A stretch of DNA of 64,000 nt, from contig JALRIN010000002.1 in the NCBI GenBank assembly GCA_023255415.1, forward strand, positions 62,001 through 126,000, in the 5' to 3' direction. Shown here one piece after another: positions 53,394-63,329 of the stretch. A program made the position numbers and the translations under genes. Within the stretch, counting starts at the first letter, position 1, and each line of letters opens with the position of its first letter. The notes beneath the pieces were generated by a model. The model was not told the origin of the DNA. It ran no database searches and worked only from the letters and a program-made list of their open reading frames with translations. The DNA is from Cypionkella sp. (lineage in GTDB: Bacteria > Pseudomonadota > Alphaproteobacteria > Rhodobacterales > Rhodobacteraceae).

Positions 53394-55409
53394 GTGGATA
53401 TCCAGACGCTTCGCCAGAGCCACCCCGATCACTGGATGCGCGCCGCCGCGATCCGCACTTTGACCCTAGACGCCGTTGCCGCTGCAAACTCCGGCCACTC
53501 GGGCATGCCGATGGGCATGGCTGACGTCGCCACGGTTCTGTTTGAAAAGCACCTGAAGTTTGACCCCAAGGCGCCGCGTTGGGCCGATAGGGATCGCTTT
53601 ATTCTGTCGGCGGGCCATGGCTCGATGCTGATCTATGCGCTGCTCTATCTGACGGGCTACGAGGATATGACGCTGGCGCAGATCAAGAATTTCCGCCAAT
53701 GGGGTGCGATCACTGCAGGCCATCCCGAATATGGCCACGTGGCAGGTGTCGAGACCACCACCGGCCCCTTGGGTCAGGGCATTGCCAATGCGGTTGGCTT
53801 TGCAATTGCCGAAGAAAACCTGCGCGCGCGTTGGGGTGCCAAGGTTCAAGACCATTACACCTATGTCATGGCCGGCGACGGCTGCCTGATGGAGGGCATC
53901 AGCCAAGAGGCGATTGGTCTGGCCGGCAAACTGGCACTGTCGCGTTTGATCGTAATGTGGGACAACAACGATATCACCATCGACGGCAAAGTCTCGCTTT
54001 CCGACGTCACCGATCAGAAGGCGCGCTTTGCGGCTTCGGGCTGGGATGTGTTTGAATGCGATGGCCACGATCCGGTTGCGATTGACGCAGCCCTTTCGGC
54101 TGCAAAAGCCAGCCCACGCCCTGCGATGATTTCGTGCAAAACCCATATTGCCTTGGGCCATGCCGCCCAAGACACCTCAAAGGGCCATGGCGCTTTGACC
54201 GATGCCGCCCAAATGGCGGCGGCAAAAGCTGCATATGGCTGGACATCGCCCGCTTTTGAGATCCCCGCCAAGATCAAGGCCGAATGGGAGGCTTTTGGCA
54301 GCCGTGGTGCGGCAGCCCACGCCGCTTGGGCTGCGCGAATGGCAACACTTTCGCCCGCAAAACAGGCCGAATTCAGCCGAATTTTTGCCGCCGAGACGCC
54401 GAAGAAATTGGCACAAGCCATTCGCGCGCTGAAGAAAACCGCAAGCGAGACCGCACCAAAGCTTGCAACACGCTCAGCTTCGGAAAAGGTTTTGGCGGTG
54501 ATCAACCCGAGCCTGCCAGAAACCATCGGCGGTTCTGCCGATTTGACCGGCTCGAACAACACCAAAACCGCCGATCTGGGCGTGTTTTCGGCCGAGGATC
54601 GCAAGGGCCGCTATGTTTACTACGGCATCCGCGAGCATGGTATGGCGGCTGCGATGAATGGCATGGCGCTGCATGGCGGTGTGCGGCCTTATTCGGGCAC
54701 CTTCATGTGCTTTACCGATTACGCCCGCCCCTCGATGCGGCTTTCGGCGCTGATGCAGATCCCTGTGGTTTATGTGATGACGCATGACAGCATCGGTCTG
54801 GGCGAAGACGGCCCGACGCACCAGCCGGTGGAACATCTGGCGATTTCACGCGCCACGCCAAACACCTATGTCTTCCGCCCTGCCGATCTGGTGGAAACGG
54901 CCGAGGCTTGGGAAATTGCCGCCACGGCGAAAACCACGCCTTCGGTTTTGGCGCTCAGCCGGCAAAACCTGCCCACCGTGCGCCACGTGCACAACAACGC
55001 CAATCTTACCGCCAAGGGCGCCTATGTTTTGGTAGAGGCCGAGGGCAAGCGTCAGGTGATCTTGCTGGCGACGGGCTCCGAAGTTGAAATCGCGCTGAAA
55101 GCCCGCGAGATGCTGCAGGCCAAGGGGATTGGCACCCGTGTGGTCTCGATGCCCTGCATGGAGCTGTTCGCTGCCCAAGATGAAGCCTATCGCCGCAAGA
55201 TCCTGCCCGCAGGTCCGGTGCGGGTTGCGATTGAGGCAGGCGTACGGATGGGCTGGGATCGCTGGCTGTTGGGCGAGCGGGGCCGCGATGGCAAATGCGA
55301 TTTCGTTGGCATGTCAAGCTTTGGCGCCTCTGCGCCAATGGAACGTTTGTACAAGGAATTCGGCATCACCGCCGAAGCCGCCGTTGCCAAGGTTGAAGCC
55401 CTGCTTTAA
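53394..55409 (+). CDS. tkt: transketolase
   Basis: A thiamine-diphosphate enzyme of the pentose phosphate and Calvin cycles, 671 aa. It has [15 protein letters not shown], the TPP motif [20 protein letters not shown] (to [10 protein letters not shown]) and the pyrimidine-domain [15 protein letters not shown] chose the GTG at 53394 ([21 protein letters not shown]) by family length and AGGACAT upstream; the frame to 53283 adds 37 residues without match. It lies upstream of the tandem gap genes, with a DUF808 gene in between on the other strand. Confidence 0.95.
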   Translation: MDIQTLRQSHPDHWMRAAAIRTLTLDAVAAANSGHSGMPMGMADVATVLFEKHLKFDPKAPRWADRDRFILSAGHGSMLIYALLYLTGYEDMTLAQIKNFRQWGAITAGHPEYGHVAGVETTTGPLGQGIANAVGFAIAEENLRARWGAKVQDHYTYVMAGDGCLMEGISQEAIGLAGKLALSRLIVMWDNNDITIDGKVSLSDVTDQKARFAASGWDVFECDGHDPVAIDAALSAAKASPRPAMISCKTHIALGHAAQDTSKGHGALTDAAQMAAAKAAYGWTSPAFEIPAKIKAEWEAFGSRGAAAHAAWAARMATLSPAKQAEFSRIFAAETPKKLAQAIRALKKTASETAPKLATRSASEKVLAVINPSLPETIGGSADLTGSNNTKTADLGVFSAEDRKGRYVYYGIREHGMAAAMNGMALHGGVRPYSGTFMCFTDYARPSMRLSALMQIPVVYVMTHDSIGLGEDGPTHQPVEHLAISRATPNTYVFRPADLVETAEAWEIAATAKTTPSVLALSRQNLPTVRHVHNNANLTAKGAYVLVEAEGKRQVILLATGSEVEIALKAREMLQAKGIGTRVVSMPCMELFAAQDEAYRRKILPAGPVRVAIEAGVRMGWDRWLLGERGRDGKCDFVGMSSFGASAPMERLYKEFGITAEAAVAKVEALL

Positions 55410-55431
55410 CCCTTAATATCAAATAATTGCA

Positions 55432-55460
55432 GGCCGCGCTTAATGCGCGGCCTTTGCTTT
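55432..55460 (+). terminator. intrinsic terminator after tkt
   Basis: GGCCGCGC pairs with GCGCGGCC around TTAAT and is followed by TTTGCTTTT. It overlaps the last codons of the convergent DUF808 gene. Confidence 0.85.
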
Positions 55461-56411
55461 TCCTGTGATCTTTGCCCAGATCGGCCCGATAACTTTGGTC
55501 ACCACAGGGATCAGCAGCAGCCCCCACCCCAAGCCGAATATTCCGTCGATAAAGGCTGTTACCGCCCATTCAACCGCAGCTTCGGCCTGCCCCAAGGCTT
55601 GGCTCGAGCCCACGGCAATTTCGTGAATCAGATGCGCGGCTGCGCCAAAGCCCAAGACCTCGGCCCCATGCAGCAGGATAGATCCGCCGACCCAAAGCAT
55701 CGCCGCTGTGCCGATATTGGCCAAAAGCCACATCAGCTTTGGCATCCCCAGCACCAAGCCTCGCCCCAAGGCGCGGGTCAGTGACAACCGCGCCTTGCGC
55801 GCCATATAAAGCCCGATGTCGTCCATCTTGACGATCAGCGCCACCGCGCCGTAGACGCCCACAGTGATCATCACGCCGACCAGCGCCAACGTCGCTGCCT
55901 CGATCCAAAGCGCGCTTTCTGGAATGGCCGCGAGCGCGATGGTCATTATCTCGGCCGAAAGGATGAAATCGCTCTTGATCGCGCCTGCAATCTTTTCTTG
56001 TTCCAGATGCGCGGGGTCTTTCACGTCGAAATCGGCGGCAACCTCGGCGTCGCGCTGCGGTGCAAAGACGTGATAGATCTTTTCCGCACCCTCAAAGCAC
56101 AGATAGCAGCCCCCCAGCATCAGCAAAGGCGTAATGGCTTGCGGCAAAAACGCGTTCAGCGCCAGCGCCGCGGGCAGCAAAAACACCAGCTTGTTGCGGA
56201 TGGATCCCAGCGCGATGCGGCCAATGATCGGCAATTCACGGTTGGCGGCAAAGCCATCGACATATTTCGGCGTCACGGCGGCATCGTCAATCACCACGCC
56301 TGCGGTCTTGCTGCCGGCTTTGGCCGCAGCCCCGGCAATATCGTCAAGCGAGGCCGCCGCCACTTTGGCAAGTGCCGCCACATCATCCAAAAGCGCTAAC
56401 AGACCACTCAT
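55440..56411 (-). CDS. DUF808 family membrane protein (YedI-like)
   Basis: A 323-aa inner-membrane protein with several helices (about 75-105, 160-205, 220-265 and 285-315) and the family start SGLLALLDDVAALAKVAAASLDDIAGAA. It also has a DDAAVTPKYVDGF stretch and KVFGPIWAKI-type ending (here TKVIGPIWAKITGKAKAAH). The function of DUF808 is not known to me. I chose ATG 56411 after GAGGG. It stands alone between tkt and gap, on the opposite strand. Confidence 0.85.
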   Translation of the reverse strand: MSGLLALLDDVAALAKVAAASLDDIAGAAAKAGSKTAGVVIDDAAVTPKYVDGFAANRELPIIGRIALGSIRNKLVFLLPAALALNAFLPQAITPLLMLGGCYLCFEGAEKIYHVFAPQRDAEVAADFDVKDPAHLEQEKIAGAIKSDFILSAEIMTIALAAIPESALWIEAATLALVGVMITVGVYGAVALIVKMDDIGLYMARKARLSLTRALGRGLVLGMPKLMWLLANIGTAAMLWVGGSILLHGAEVLGFGAAAHLIHEIAVGSSQALGQAEAAVEWAVTAFIDGIFGLGWGLLLIPVVTKVIGPIWAKITGKAKAAH

Positions 56412-56472
56412 GCAACCCTCACAAATTTTTGCGATATTAGCCCGAAGCAGGCGGCTTGGCAAATCGGCATCT

Positions 56473-56505
56473 TGTTAGCGCCAACACCCAAAGTTTGCGC
56501 TAACA
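56473..56505 (+). promoter_or_regulatory. paired LacI-type operators upstream of the first gap gene
   Basis: Two palindromes, TGTTAGCGCCAACA (56473-56486) and AGTTTGCGCTAACA (56492-56505), are 19 bases apart centre to centre. They also form a 14-base perfect inverted repeat, CATCTTGTTAGCGC with GCGCTAACAAGATG. A matching site precedes the second gap gene. The palindrome TGTTAGCGCTAACA fits a LacI-family regulator such as CceR, which controls central carbon genes in Rhodobacter; the regulator name is from memory. Confidence 0.55.
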
Positions 56506-56591
56506 AGATGAAAACACGTCGCTTTTTTGCTTTCAGCATCACAAAGCTGGCTTTATAGCCTGTGATACGCAAAATCTGAGAAGGATGCGGC

Positions 56592-57590
56592 ATGATCACG
56601 ATCGGGATTAACGGATTTGGCCGCATTGGTCGTTGCACCTTGGCCCATATCGCCGAAAGCGCGCGCAATGATGTGCAGGTGGTGGCGATCAATGCCACCG
56701 GCCCGATTGAAACCAACGCGCATCTGTTGAAATACGACTCGGTTCATGGCCGCTTCCCAGGCGTGGTCAAGGTCAGCGGCAACGAGCTGGACCTGGGCCG
56801 AGGTCCGATCCGGGTGATGAGCACCTATGCCCCCGAAGAGCTGGATTGGGAGGGTGTTGATGTGGTGCTGGAATGCACCGGCAAGTTCAATGACCGCGAC
56901 CGCGCTGCCGTGCATCTGGGGCGCGGCGCCAAGCGGGTGCTGGTCTCGGCCCCTGCCAAGCGCGCTGATATGACGGTGGTTTACGGCGTCAATCACCGTG
57001 CGCTGACGCCCGATCATCTGGTGGTCTCGAACGCCTCTTGCACCACCAATTGTCTCGCACCTTTGGCCAAGGTCTTGAACGATGCCATTGGCATTGAAAG
57101 CGGCATTATGACCACGATCCACAGCTATACCGGCGATCAGCCGACGCTGGACCGCCGCCACAAAGACCTTTACCGCGCCCGCGCTGCTGCCATGGCGATG
57201 ATCCCCACCAGCACAGGGGCTGCCAAGGCGATTGGCGAGGTGCTGCCCGAACTGGCCGGTCTGCTGGATGGGTCGGCGCTGCGGGTGCCGACGCCGAATG
57301 TCTCGGCCGTAGATCTGACCTTTATCGCCAAGAAATCGGTGACTGCGGCCGAGGTGAACCAGATCGTCAAAGAGGCCGCCGCGGGCTATATGGGCATGGT
57401 GATGTCCTATGATGAGGAACCAAAGGTCTCTATCGACTTCAATCATACGCCATTCTCGTCTATCTTTGCCCCAGATCAGACCAAAGTCGTGGGGCGTTCG
57501 GTCCGCGTGCTGGCTTGGTATGACAATGAATGGGGCTTTTCCTGCCGAATGGCCGATGTGGCTGGGGTGATGGGGCGGCTTTTACAGTAA
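56592..57590 (+). CDS. gap: glyceraldehyde-3-phosphate dehydrogenase, GapB-like copy
   Basis: A GAPDH of 332 aa with the Rossmann start [11 protein letters not shown], catalytic Cys150 in SNASCTTN, and the C-terminal [12 protein letters not shown]. The cofactor strand reads AINATG (residues 32-37) where NAD-specific enzymes have the aspartate of AINDLG. Together with KFNDRDRAAVHL this resembles the GapB form that prefers NADP and works in gluconeogenesis or carbon fixation. Twin operators lie upstream. The start is ATG 56592 after AAGGA. Cofactor preference is inferred, not measured. Confidence 0.93.
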   Translation: MITIGINGFGRIGRCTLAHIAESARNDVQVVAINATGPIETNAHLLKYDSVHGRFPGVVKVSGNELDLGRGPIRVMSTYAPEELDWEGVDVVLECTGKFNDRDRAAVHLGRGAKRVLVSAPAKRADMTVVYGVNHRALTPDHLVVSNASCTTNCLAPLAKVLNDAIGIESGIMTTIHSYTGDQPTLDRRHKDLYRARAAAMAMIPTSTGAAKAIGEVLPELAGLLDGSALRVPTPNVSAVDLTFIAKKSVTAAEVNQIVKEAAAGYMGMVMSYDEEPKVSIDFNHTPFSSIFAPDQTKVVGRSVRVLAWYDNEWGFSCRMADVAGVMGRLLQ

Positions 57591-57601
57591 ACGGAGGGAT
57601 C

Positions 57602-57745
57602 GTGACCGACCGTATTGCCCTGGTAATGGCGCTGGTGATTTTCGCAGCCATCGGCGCCGATCTTTTGCTCAACAACGGCATTGCTTTGCTGTTTTTGCTG
57701 CGCAAACTGGAACATCTTATCGTTTATCTGCAGTTTTGGCGCTAA
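57602..57745 (+). CDS. small membrane protein between the two gap genes (47 aa)
   Basis: It starts at GTG 57602, right after a strong GGAGGGATC ribosome binding site and 11 bases after the first gap stop. The protein has one membrane helix (IALVMALVIFAAIGADLLL) and an aromatic end (LEHLIVYLQFWR). I recall similar short proteins next to gap genes in Rhodobacteraceae, but no known function. It is almost surely cotranscribed with the first gap gene. Its size makes it easy to miss in automatic annotation. Confidence 0.7.
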   Translation: MTDRIALVMALVIFAAIGADLLLNNGIALLFLLRKLEHLIVYLQFWR

Positions 57746-57785
57746 AAGCGACATCTTGGCGTTGAATGTTACGTGGTTTTCGTGA

Positions 57786-57799
57786 TGTTAGCGCTAGCA
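57786..57799 (+). promoter_or_regulatory. LacI-type operator upstream of the second gap gene
   Basis: TGTTAGCGCTAGCA, one base from the perfect palindrome TGTTAGCGCTAACA, 37 bases before the second gap start. It matches the pair upstream of the first gap gene, so the same regulator probably acts on both. Confidence 0.55.
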
Positions 57800-57835
57800 G
57801 TGCTCGCGTGAGTCGCAATATTTCAGGAGAGTTTT

Positions 57836-58837
57836 ATGACCGTAAAAGTCGCCATTAACGGATTTGGCCGGATTGGCCGCAATATCCTTCGCGGGATCAT
57901 CGAGACCGGCCGCACCGACATCGAAGTCATTGCCATCAATGATCTGGGCCCGGTGGAAACCAACGCGCATTTGCTGCGCTTTGATTCGGTGCATGGCCGC
58001 TTTCCGCATCAGGTGACAACTGGCCCGGATTGGATCGACGTTGGCCGTGGCCCTATTCGGGTGACAGCAATTCGTAATCCCGCCGATCTGCCCTGGAGCG
58101 ATGTTGATATCGTGCTGGAATGCACTGGTATCTTCACCAGCAAGGAAAAATGCGCAGCCCACCTGGAAAACGGCTCGAAACGGGTGCTGATCTCGGCGCC
58201 TGGCGATGGCGCGGATAAGACTATTGTTTACGGCGTCAATCACCACAGCCTGACCGCCGATGATATCGTGGTCTCGAACGCCTCTTGCACCACCAATTGC
58301 CTGTCGCCTGTGGCGCAAGTGCTGAATGCCGCCGTCGGCATCACCCGCGGCTTTATGACCACGATCCACAGCTATACCGGCGATCAGCCCACTTTGGACA
58401 CGATGCACAAGGATCTTTATCGCGCCCGCGCGGCAGCTTTGTCGATGATCCCTACCAGCACCGGCGCTGCCAAGGCGGTTGGTCTGGTTTTGCCTGAACT
58501 GAAGGGCAAGCTGGACGGCGTCGCGATCCGCGTGCCAACTCCGAACGTTTCGGTTGTGGATCTGGTGTTTGAAGCCAGCCGTGCGACAACGGTAGAAGAG
58601 ATCAACGCCGCGATCCGCGAGGCCGCCGATGGCCGGCTAAAGGGGGTTTTGGGCTATACCGATCAGCCGAATGTTTCGTCCGACTTCAACCACGACCCGC
58701 ATTCGTCGATCTTCCATATGGATCAGACCAAGGTGATGGATGGCACGATGGTGCGGATCCTCAGCTGGTATGACAACGAATGGGGCTTTTCCAACCGCAT
58801 GGCCGACACGGCCGTGGCGATGGGCAAGCTGATCTAA
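57836..58837 (+). CDS. gap: glyceraldehyde-3-phosphate dehydrogenase, GapA-like copy
   Basis: A second GAPDH, 333 aa, with Cys151 in SNASCTTN and the full NAD-type strand AINDLG (residues 33-38, Asp36). This is the expected glycolytic, NAD-linked form. It has [12 protein letters not shown] where the other copy has KFNDRDRAAVHL. The long shared stretches ([38 protein letters not shown]) point to an old duplication and not a recent one. ATG 57836 follows AGGAGAG. A strong terminator follows the gene. Confidence 0.96.
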   Translation: MTVKVAINGFGRIGRNILRGIIETGRTDIEVIAINDLGPVETNAHLLRFDSVHGRFPHQVTTGPDWIDVGRGPIRVTAIRNPADLPWSDVDIVLECTGIFTSKEKCAAHLENGSKRVLISAPGDGADKTIVYGVNHHSLTADDIVVSNASCTTNCLSPVAQVLNAAVGITRGFMTTIHSYTGDQPTLDTMHKDLYRARAAALSMIPTSTGAAKAVGLVLPELKGKLDGVAIRVPTPNVSVVDLVFEASRATTVEEINAAIREAADGRLKGVLGYTDQPNVSSDFNHDPHSSIFHMDQTKVMDGTMVRILSWYDNEWGFSNRMADTAVAMGKLI

Positions 58838-58851
58838 AAACGGATTAGGAA

Positions 58852-58877
58852 GGGAGAGCGATCTGCTCTCCCTTTTT
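58852..58877 (+). terminator. intrinsic terminator after the second gap gene
   Basis: GGGAGAGC pairs with GCTCTCCC around GATCT and is followed by TTTTT. The convergent gamma-carbonic anhydrase gene ends 12 bases further on. Confidence 0.92.
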
Positions 58878-58888
58878 ATTTCAACACC

Positions 58889-59410
58889 TTAGCCGATCTG
58901 CACCAGGCCGTTAACCATGCGCTGCGCCGCCTCGCAGTAATGTGCCGCCGATGCCAGCAGACGGGCTTGCACCTTATCATCCAAGCTGCGGATCACTTTT
59001 GCAGGCGCGCCCACCACCAAAGACCCATCCGGAATTTCTGTGCGCTCGGTGATCAAAGCGCCTGCACCAATCAAACAGCCCCTGCCGATTTTTGCACCGT
59101 TCAGAATGGTAGCACCCATGCCGATCAGCGTGCCTTCGCCAATTGTGCATCCGTGCAACATTGCCTTGTGACCAATGGTGCAATTCGCGCCAATGCTAAG
59201 CGGATAGCCCATATCGGTATGGAGCACGGCGTTTTCCTGCACATTGCTGCCGCGCCCGACCTTGATCTGATCATTGTCGCCGCGCAGCACCGCACCAAAC
59301 CAGATGCTGGCGGATTCCTCGAGAACAACCTTGCCCAAGACGACGGCCGTTGGCGCAACCCAGACCGAAGGGTGAATTTCGGGCGCAATAGCTTCAAGCG
59401 AATAGATCAT
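58889..59410 (-). CDS. gamma-carbonic anhydrase family protein
   Basis: A left-handed beta-helix protein of 173 aa with hexapeptide repeats ([37 protein letters not shown]). The three histidines expected to bind zinc are in [15 protein letters not shown]. Members include YrdA/CaiE-like proteins, many without proven carbonic anhydrase activity. Its start overlaps the gmk stop by four bases, so it is read with gmk. Confidence 0.9.
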   Translation of the reverse strand: MIYSLEAIAPEIHPSVWVAPTAVVLGKVVLEESASIWFGAVLRGDNDQIKVGRGSNVQENAVLHTDMGYPLSIGANCTIGHKAMLHGCTIGEGTLIGMGATILNGAKIGRGCLIGAGALITERTEIPDGSLVVGAPAKVIRSLDDKVQARLLASAAHYCEAAQRMVNGLVQIG

Positions 59411-60039
59411 CGACAGGTAAACTCCTTGTTCAGGCCACGCACAAATTCTGCCAAGTCAGGTTGCCGGTCGCGGCGCAGTCGCTCGGCTTGAAGAATGGTT
59501 GTCAACTCATTGAAAGCTTTATCAATATCGGAATTCACTATCACATAATCATATTCTGCCCAATGGCTGATTTCATCCTGGCTTTTCGCCATACGGTCGG
59601 CGATCACCGCTTCGCTGTCTTGGGCGCGGCCGCGCAAACGGCTTTCCAGGTCGGCAATCGAAGGTGGCAGAATAAAGATCGACACCACATCGCGCCCCAG
59701 GGCCGAATTGCGAATTTGTTGGCCGCCCTGCCAATCAATATCAAACAGCGTGTCGCGGCCCGCAAGCATAGCGGCCTCAACCGGCGCACGGGGCGAGCCG
59801 TAGAAATTGCCAAAAACCTCGGCATGTTCCAGCATATCGCCGCTGCTGATCATCGCCTCAAAGTCGTGACGGCTGCGAAAGAAGTATTCGCGCCCATCGA
59901 CCTCGCCAACCCGCGGCGCGCGGGTGGTGGCCGAGACCGAAAACCGCACCGTCGGATCCCACGCCATTAGCCGTCGCGCAAGGGTGGATTTTCCGGCCCC
60001 CGAGGGCGAGGAAAGAATAAGCAAGAGACCAAGGCGCAT
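59407..60039 (-). CDS. gmk: guanylate kinase
   Basis: Phosphorylates GMP to GDP. It has the P-loop [14 protein letters not shown] (about 9-22), the GMP-binding [19 protein letters not shown] and the lid [15 protein letters not shown]. It has 210 aa. It follows yicC by three bases, a common order in proteobacteria. Confidence 0.95.
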   Translation of the reverse strand: MRLGLLLILSSPSGAGKSTLARRLMAWDPTVRFSVSATTRAPRVGEVDGREYFFRSRHDFEAMISSGDMLEHAEVFGNFYGSPRAPVEAAMLAGRDTLFDIDWQGGQQIRNSALGRDVVSIFILPPSIADLESRLRGRAQDSEAVIADRMAKSQDEISHWAEYDYVIVNSDIDKAFNELTTILQAERLRRDRQPDLAEFVRGLNKEFTCR

Positions 60040-60042
60040 GAT

Positions 60043-60939
60043 TTATTCCACGTTTTGAACTTGTTCGCGCATCTGATCGATGACGGTCTTCAGGTCAAGC
60101 CCGATCCGCGTCAGCCCCAGACTTTGCGATTTTGAACAAAGCGTATTGGCCTCGCGCATGAACTCTTGGGTCAGGAAATCAAACTTGCGCCCGACCTGCC
60201 CCGGCTCGGCCAAAAGCGCGCGCGCGGCCTCGACATGTGCCTGCAGACGGTCCAATTCTTCGGTGACGTCGTTCTTCACCGTCAAAAGCGCCAATTCCTG
60301 CGCAAGCCGCATCGGGTCAAGGCCATCAGCCGCACCCAGCAATTTGGCCACCCCCGCCTGCAGCGCTTGGGCAGCAGTTGCGCTGCGCAGGCCAACTTCG
60401 GCTTGCGCCTGCCCGATCAGATCGGAAATACGGTCCAGTTGCGCCGTGATCACCGCCCCGAGCGCTGCACCTTCGCTGGCGCGCGTGGTCTTGAAATCAT
60501 CAATCAGCGGTTGCAGATCCGCAATCAAAGCGGCGCGAATGGAGGCAGGATCAGCCTCGGGCACGGCCGTTTCCATAACCCCGCGCACGGCCAAAACATC
60601 CGCCCCTGTCGGTTGGCCAAGTGTCACCCCCGCCTGCATCGCCGCATCTTCCACCTGTTTAAGCGCCGCCAAAACCCCCGTCAGCATCGGGCCATTCAAG
60701 CGCAGCGCCTCTGAATTGTCCCCATCATCGCGGGAAAGTTTTAACGAAAGGCTAATATTGCCACGCTGCAGCTGCCGCCCCAATTCTGCCTTGAGCGCCG
60801 GTTCCAGCCCGTCGATCCAATCGGGCACTCGCAAGCGTAGATCAAGCCCCTTGCCATTCACCGAGCGCAAATCCCATGTCCAAACAAAGCCTGCCGCTTG
60901 GCCCTTACGCGCCGCAAAACCTGTCATGGAAATAGTCAT
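60043..60939 (-). CDS. YicC family endoribonuclease
   Basis: A 298-aa YicC-like protein with the start SMTGFAARKG, RSVNGKGLDLRLRVPDW, and the C-terminal DUF1732 region KFDFLTQEFMREANTLCSKS that is near invariant in the family. The E. coli member is an endoribonuclease. I chose ATG 60939 after AAAGGAG; the frame upstream to 61131 is promoter DNA. It is coupled to gmk. Confidence 0.93.
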   Translation of the reverse strand: MTISMTGFAARKGQAAGFVWTWDLRSVNGKGLDLRLRVPDWIDGLEPALKAELGRQLQRGNISLSLKLSRDDGDNSEALRLNGPMLTGVLAALKQVEDAAMQAGVTLGQPTGADVLAVRGVMETAVPEADPASIRAALIADLQPLIDDFKTTRASEGAALGAVITAQLDRISDLIGQAQAEVGLRSATAAQALQAGVAKLLGAADGLDPMRLAQELALLTVKNDVTEELDRLQAHVEAARALLAEPGQVGRKFDFLTQEFMREANTLCSKSQSLGLTRIGLDLKTVIDQMREQVQNVE

Positions 60940-61114
60940 GCTCGCTCCTTTTTGCCTGCCCCGGTCCAGAGCCTCTGTGTTTACCAATTGTTTAGAAAGT
61001 TTCCTAAACCACCCTATTCTATCGTATATCAAGACAGTTTTAATCGAATAGGTTCGCCGCCCGAGGACTTTGTTCTCGGCCAGTTTAGGCTGGGCCAGGG
61101 CCAAGGGGCAAGTG

Positions 61115-61744
61115 ATGTTGATGTTTTTCAACCGCGAAAAGTCAGTAAAATCGCCCTCCTCCGAGGCTGTGCACAGCTTGCAACTTGTGCGCAGCTATTG
61201 GGAATCCCTGCGCCATGATGGCAGGCTGCCGCAGCGCTGCGACATCGATCCGCGCGGGTTTTCTGGGGTGCTTGAGCGGGTTTTTCTGATAGAACGCATT
61301 GCCTTAGGCCAGGCCCGCTTTCGGCTCTCGGGGATGCATCTGCATGATCTGTTGGGGATGGATGCCCGGGGCATGCCGCTGGGTGCCTTTTTTGAACCGG
61401 TCGCGCGCACCCGGATATCAGAGGTTTTAGAGCAGGTCTTCAGCGACAGCACGATTTTAACCCTGCATCTTGAAGCCGAGCGCAGTCTGGGGCAGCCGAA
61501 ACTGCAAGGTTTAATGCAGATCTTGCCGCTCTCAACAGAAAATGGCGCAAAACCGTTGGCTTTGGGCTGTCTGGTCAGCGACGGCAAAGTTGGCCGCAGC
61601 CCGCGACGCTTTGCAATCGCAGAGATGCGCAAGGAACGGATCGAACTGCCAGCCAAGCCCGCACCAAGCAATCCTGCACCGCAGATCTTGCGCCCTATTG
61701 CAGCGGCACGACCAGCACTGCGCTTGGTAAGCTCGCGCGATTGA
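61115..61744 (+). CDS. PAS_5 (PF07310) domain protein
   Basis: A 209-aa protein made mostly of the PAS_5 domain found widely in Rhodobacterales: SLQLVRSYWESLRHDGRLPQ, DIDPRGFSGVLERVFLIERI and RLSGMHLHDLLGMDARGMPL. The ligand and output are unknown; there is no kinase or cyclase domain. The tail is Pro/Ala-rich and basic. I used ATG 61115 after AAGGGGC; GTG 61112 and ATG 61121 are close alternatives. Confidence 0.8.
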   Translation: MLMFFNREKSVKSPSSEAVHSLQLVRSYWESLRHDGRLPQRCDIDPRGFSGVLERVFLIERIALGQARFRLSGMHLHDLLGMDARGMPLGAFFEPVARTRISEVLEQVFSDSTILTLHLEAERSLGQPKLQGLMQILPLSTENGAKPLALGCLVSDGKVGRSPRRFAIAEMRKERIELPAKPAPSNPAPQILRPIAAARPALRLVSSRD

Positions 61745-61759
61745 CCTGCAAAAGCAAAA

Positions 61760-61781
61760 GGGCAGAGGTTTCCCCCTGCCC
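61760..61781 (-). terminator. intrinsic terminator after the DAHP synthase gene
   Basis: GGGCAG and CTGCCC pair around AGG TTTC CCC, and the minus strand continues with TTTTGCTTTT. It lies between the convergent PAS_5 gene and DAHP synthase and favours the latter. Confidence 0.75.
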
Positions 61782-61804
61782 CTGATGTTTAAGATCCCGA
61801 CAGA

Positions 61805-63175
61805 TCAGAGGGCGACGCGATGCGCGGCAAGCCGCTGCGCCGACAACTCTTCCGACACAAGGAAAGCCAGTTCCAGCGACTGCGAGGCATTCAGCCTTGG
61901 GTCGCAAGCGGTGTGATAGCGATCCGACAGATTTTCATCAGTGACCGCGCGCAGACCGCCAGTGCATTCGGTGACGTCTTTGCCTGTCATCTCGAAATGC
62001 ACGCCGCCCGGAATGGTGCCTTCAGCTTTGTGAATCTGGAAGAACTCGCGGACTTCGCGCAACACCGAATCGAAGGGGCGGGTTTTATAGCCCGAAGCCG
62101 CCTTGATGGTATTGCCGTGCATCGGGTCACAGGACCAAACCACCTTGGCGCCCTCTTCTTGCACCGCTTGGATCAGACGTGGCAGGTTGTCGCCGACCTT
62201 GCCCGCGCCAAAGCGCGCAATCAGGGTCAGACGGCCTGCCTCGTTTTCAGGGTTCAGCTTGGCCATCAGCACCTTCAGATCGTCGGCGGTGGTGGTGGGG
62301 CCGCATTTCAGGCCGATCGGGTTCAGCACGCCACGCGCAAATTCAACATGCGCGCCGTCAGGCTGACGGGTGCGGTCGCCGATCCAGATCATATGGCCCG
62401 AACCTGCAACCACTTGGCCGGTGATGCTGTCAACGCGGGCCAGAGCCTCTTCATATTCCAGCAGCAAGGATTCGTGGCTGGTGTAGAAATCCACGCTCGA
62501 CAATGTCGGCGCGTTTTCAGAAGTCACGCCAGCCGCATTCATGAAATCCAAAGCGTCGGAAATCCGGTTCGAAATCTCGCGGTAGCGCTCGGCCTTGTCA
62601 TGTTCAGCAAAGCCCAGCGTCCAGGAATGCACGCGGTGGATATCGGCAAAACCGCCGGTCGAAAAAGCCCGAAGCAGGTTCAGCGAGGCTGCCGCTTGGG
62701 TATAGGCCTGCAGCATCCGCTGTGGATCGGGCCGACGCGCTTGCATATTGGCGTCAAAGCCATTGATGATATCGCCGCGATAAGATGGGTATTCAACGCC
62801 ATCGATCACTTCGGTCGGCGCCGAACGTGGCTTGGCAAATTGCCCGGCCATGCGGCCCACTTTGATCACCGGCACTTTCGCGCCATAGGTCAGCACCACG
62901 GCCATTTGCAGCATCACGCGGAAGGTGTCGCGGATGTTATCGGCCGAGAATTCGGAAAAGCTTTCGGCGCAATCGCCGCCTTGCAGCAAAAACGCCTTGC
63001 CCTCTGCTGCCAAAGCCAATTGCTTTTTCAGCTTGCGCGCCTCGCCTGCGAAAACCAATGGCGGATATTTGGCAAGCTGCGCTTCGACTTCGGCAAGGTT
63101 TGCCGCATCCGGATAATCCGGCATCTGCACACGCGGTTTTGCGCGCCAATCCGACTTGTTCCAACCCTTGGTCAT
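61805..63175 (-). CDS. 3-deoxy-7-phosphoheptulonate synthase, class II (plant/AroA-II type)
   Basis: The first step of the shikimate pathway: condensation of phosphoenolpyruvate and erythrose 4-phosphate. The class II form, 456 aa, is recognised by [38 protein letters not shown] and the C-terminal [15 protein letters not shown]. It is unrelated in sequence to E. coli AroG. ATG 63175 follows GAGGGGAAGC. It is monocistronic, with its own terminator. Confidence 0.96.
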   Translation of the reverse strand: MTKGWNKSDWRAKPRVQMPDYPDAANLAEVEAQLAKYPPLVFAGEARKLKKQLALAAEGKAFLLQGGDCAESFSEFSADNIRDTFRVMLQMAVVLTYGAKVPVIKVGRMAGQFAKPRSAPTEVIDGVEYPSYRGDIINGFDANMQARRPDPQRMLQAYTQAAASLNLLRAFSTGGFADIHRVHSWTLGFAEHDKAERYREISNRISDALDFMNAAGVTSENAPTLSSVDFYTSHESLLLEYEEALARVDSITGQVVAGSGHMIWIGDRTRQPDGAHVEFARGVLNPIGLKCGPTTTADDLKVLMAKLNPENEAGRLTLIARFGAGKVGDNLPRLIQAVQEEGAKVVWSCDPMHGNTIKAASGYKTRPFDSVLREVREFFQIHKAEGTIPGGVHFEMTGKDVTECTGGLRAVTDENLSDRYHTACDPRLNASQSLELAFLVSEELSAQRLAAHRVAL

Positions 63176-63329
63176 GCGAGCTTCCCCTCCGTTAGCGATA
63201 CCGGTCGCGGTATATGAAAATTATACGTGCTTGCAAAGGGTCAAAGGCGGCAATTTAACGCAGAACCCACTTGCGGCGGGCCCGAATTCCTGTTTCCTTC
63301 GCGCAAATCCGACACATATAGGTCGCAAC

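Noticed and set aside
61820..63217. 465-codon ORF opposite the DAHP synthase gene
   Set aside because: It is longer than the real gene, but its composition is unusual (His, Arg, Gln), it shows no motif, and the minus-strand frame is a clear class II DAHP synthase.
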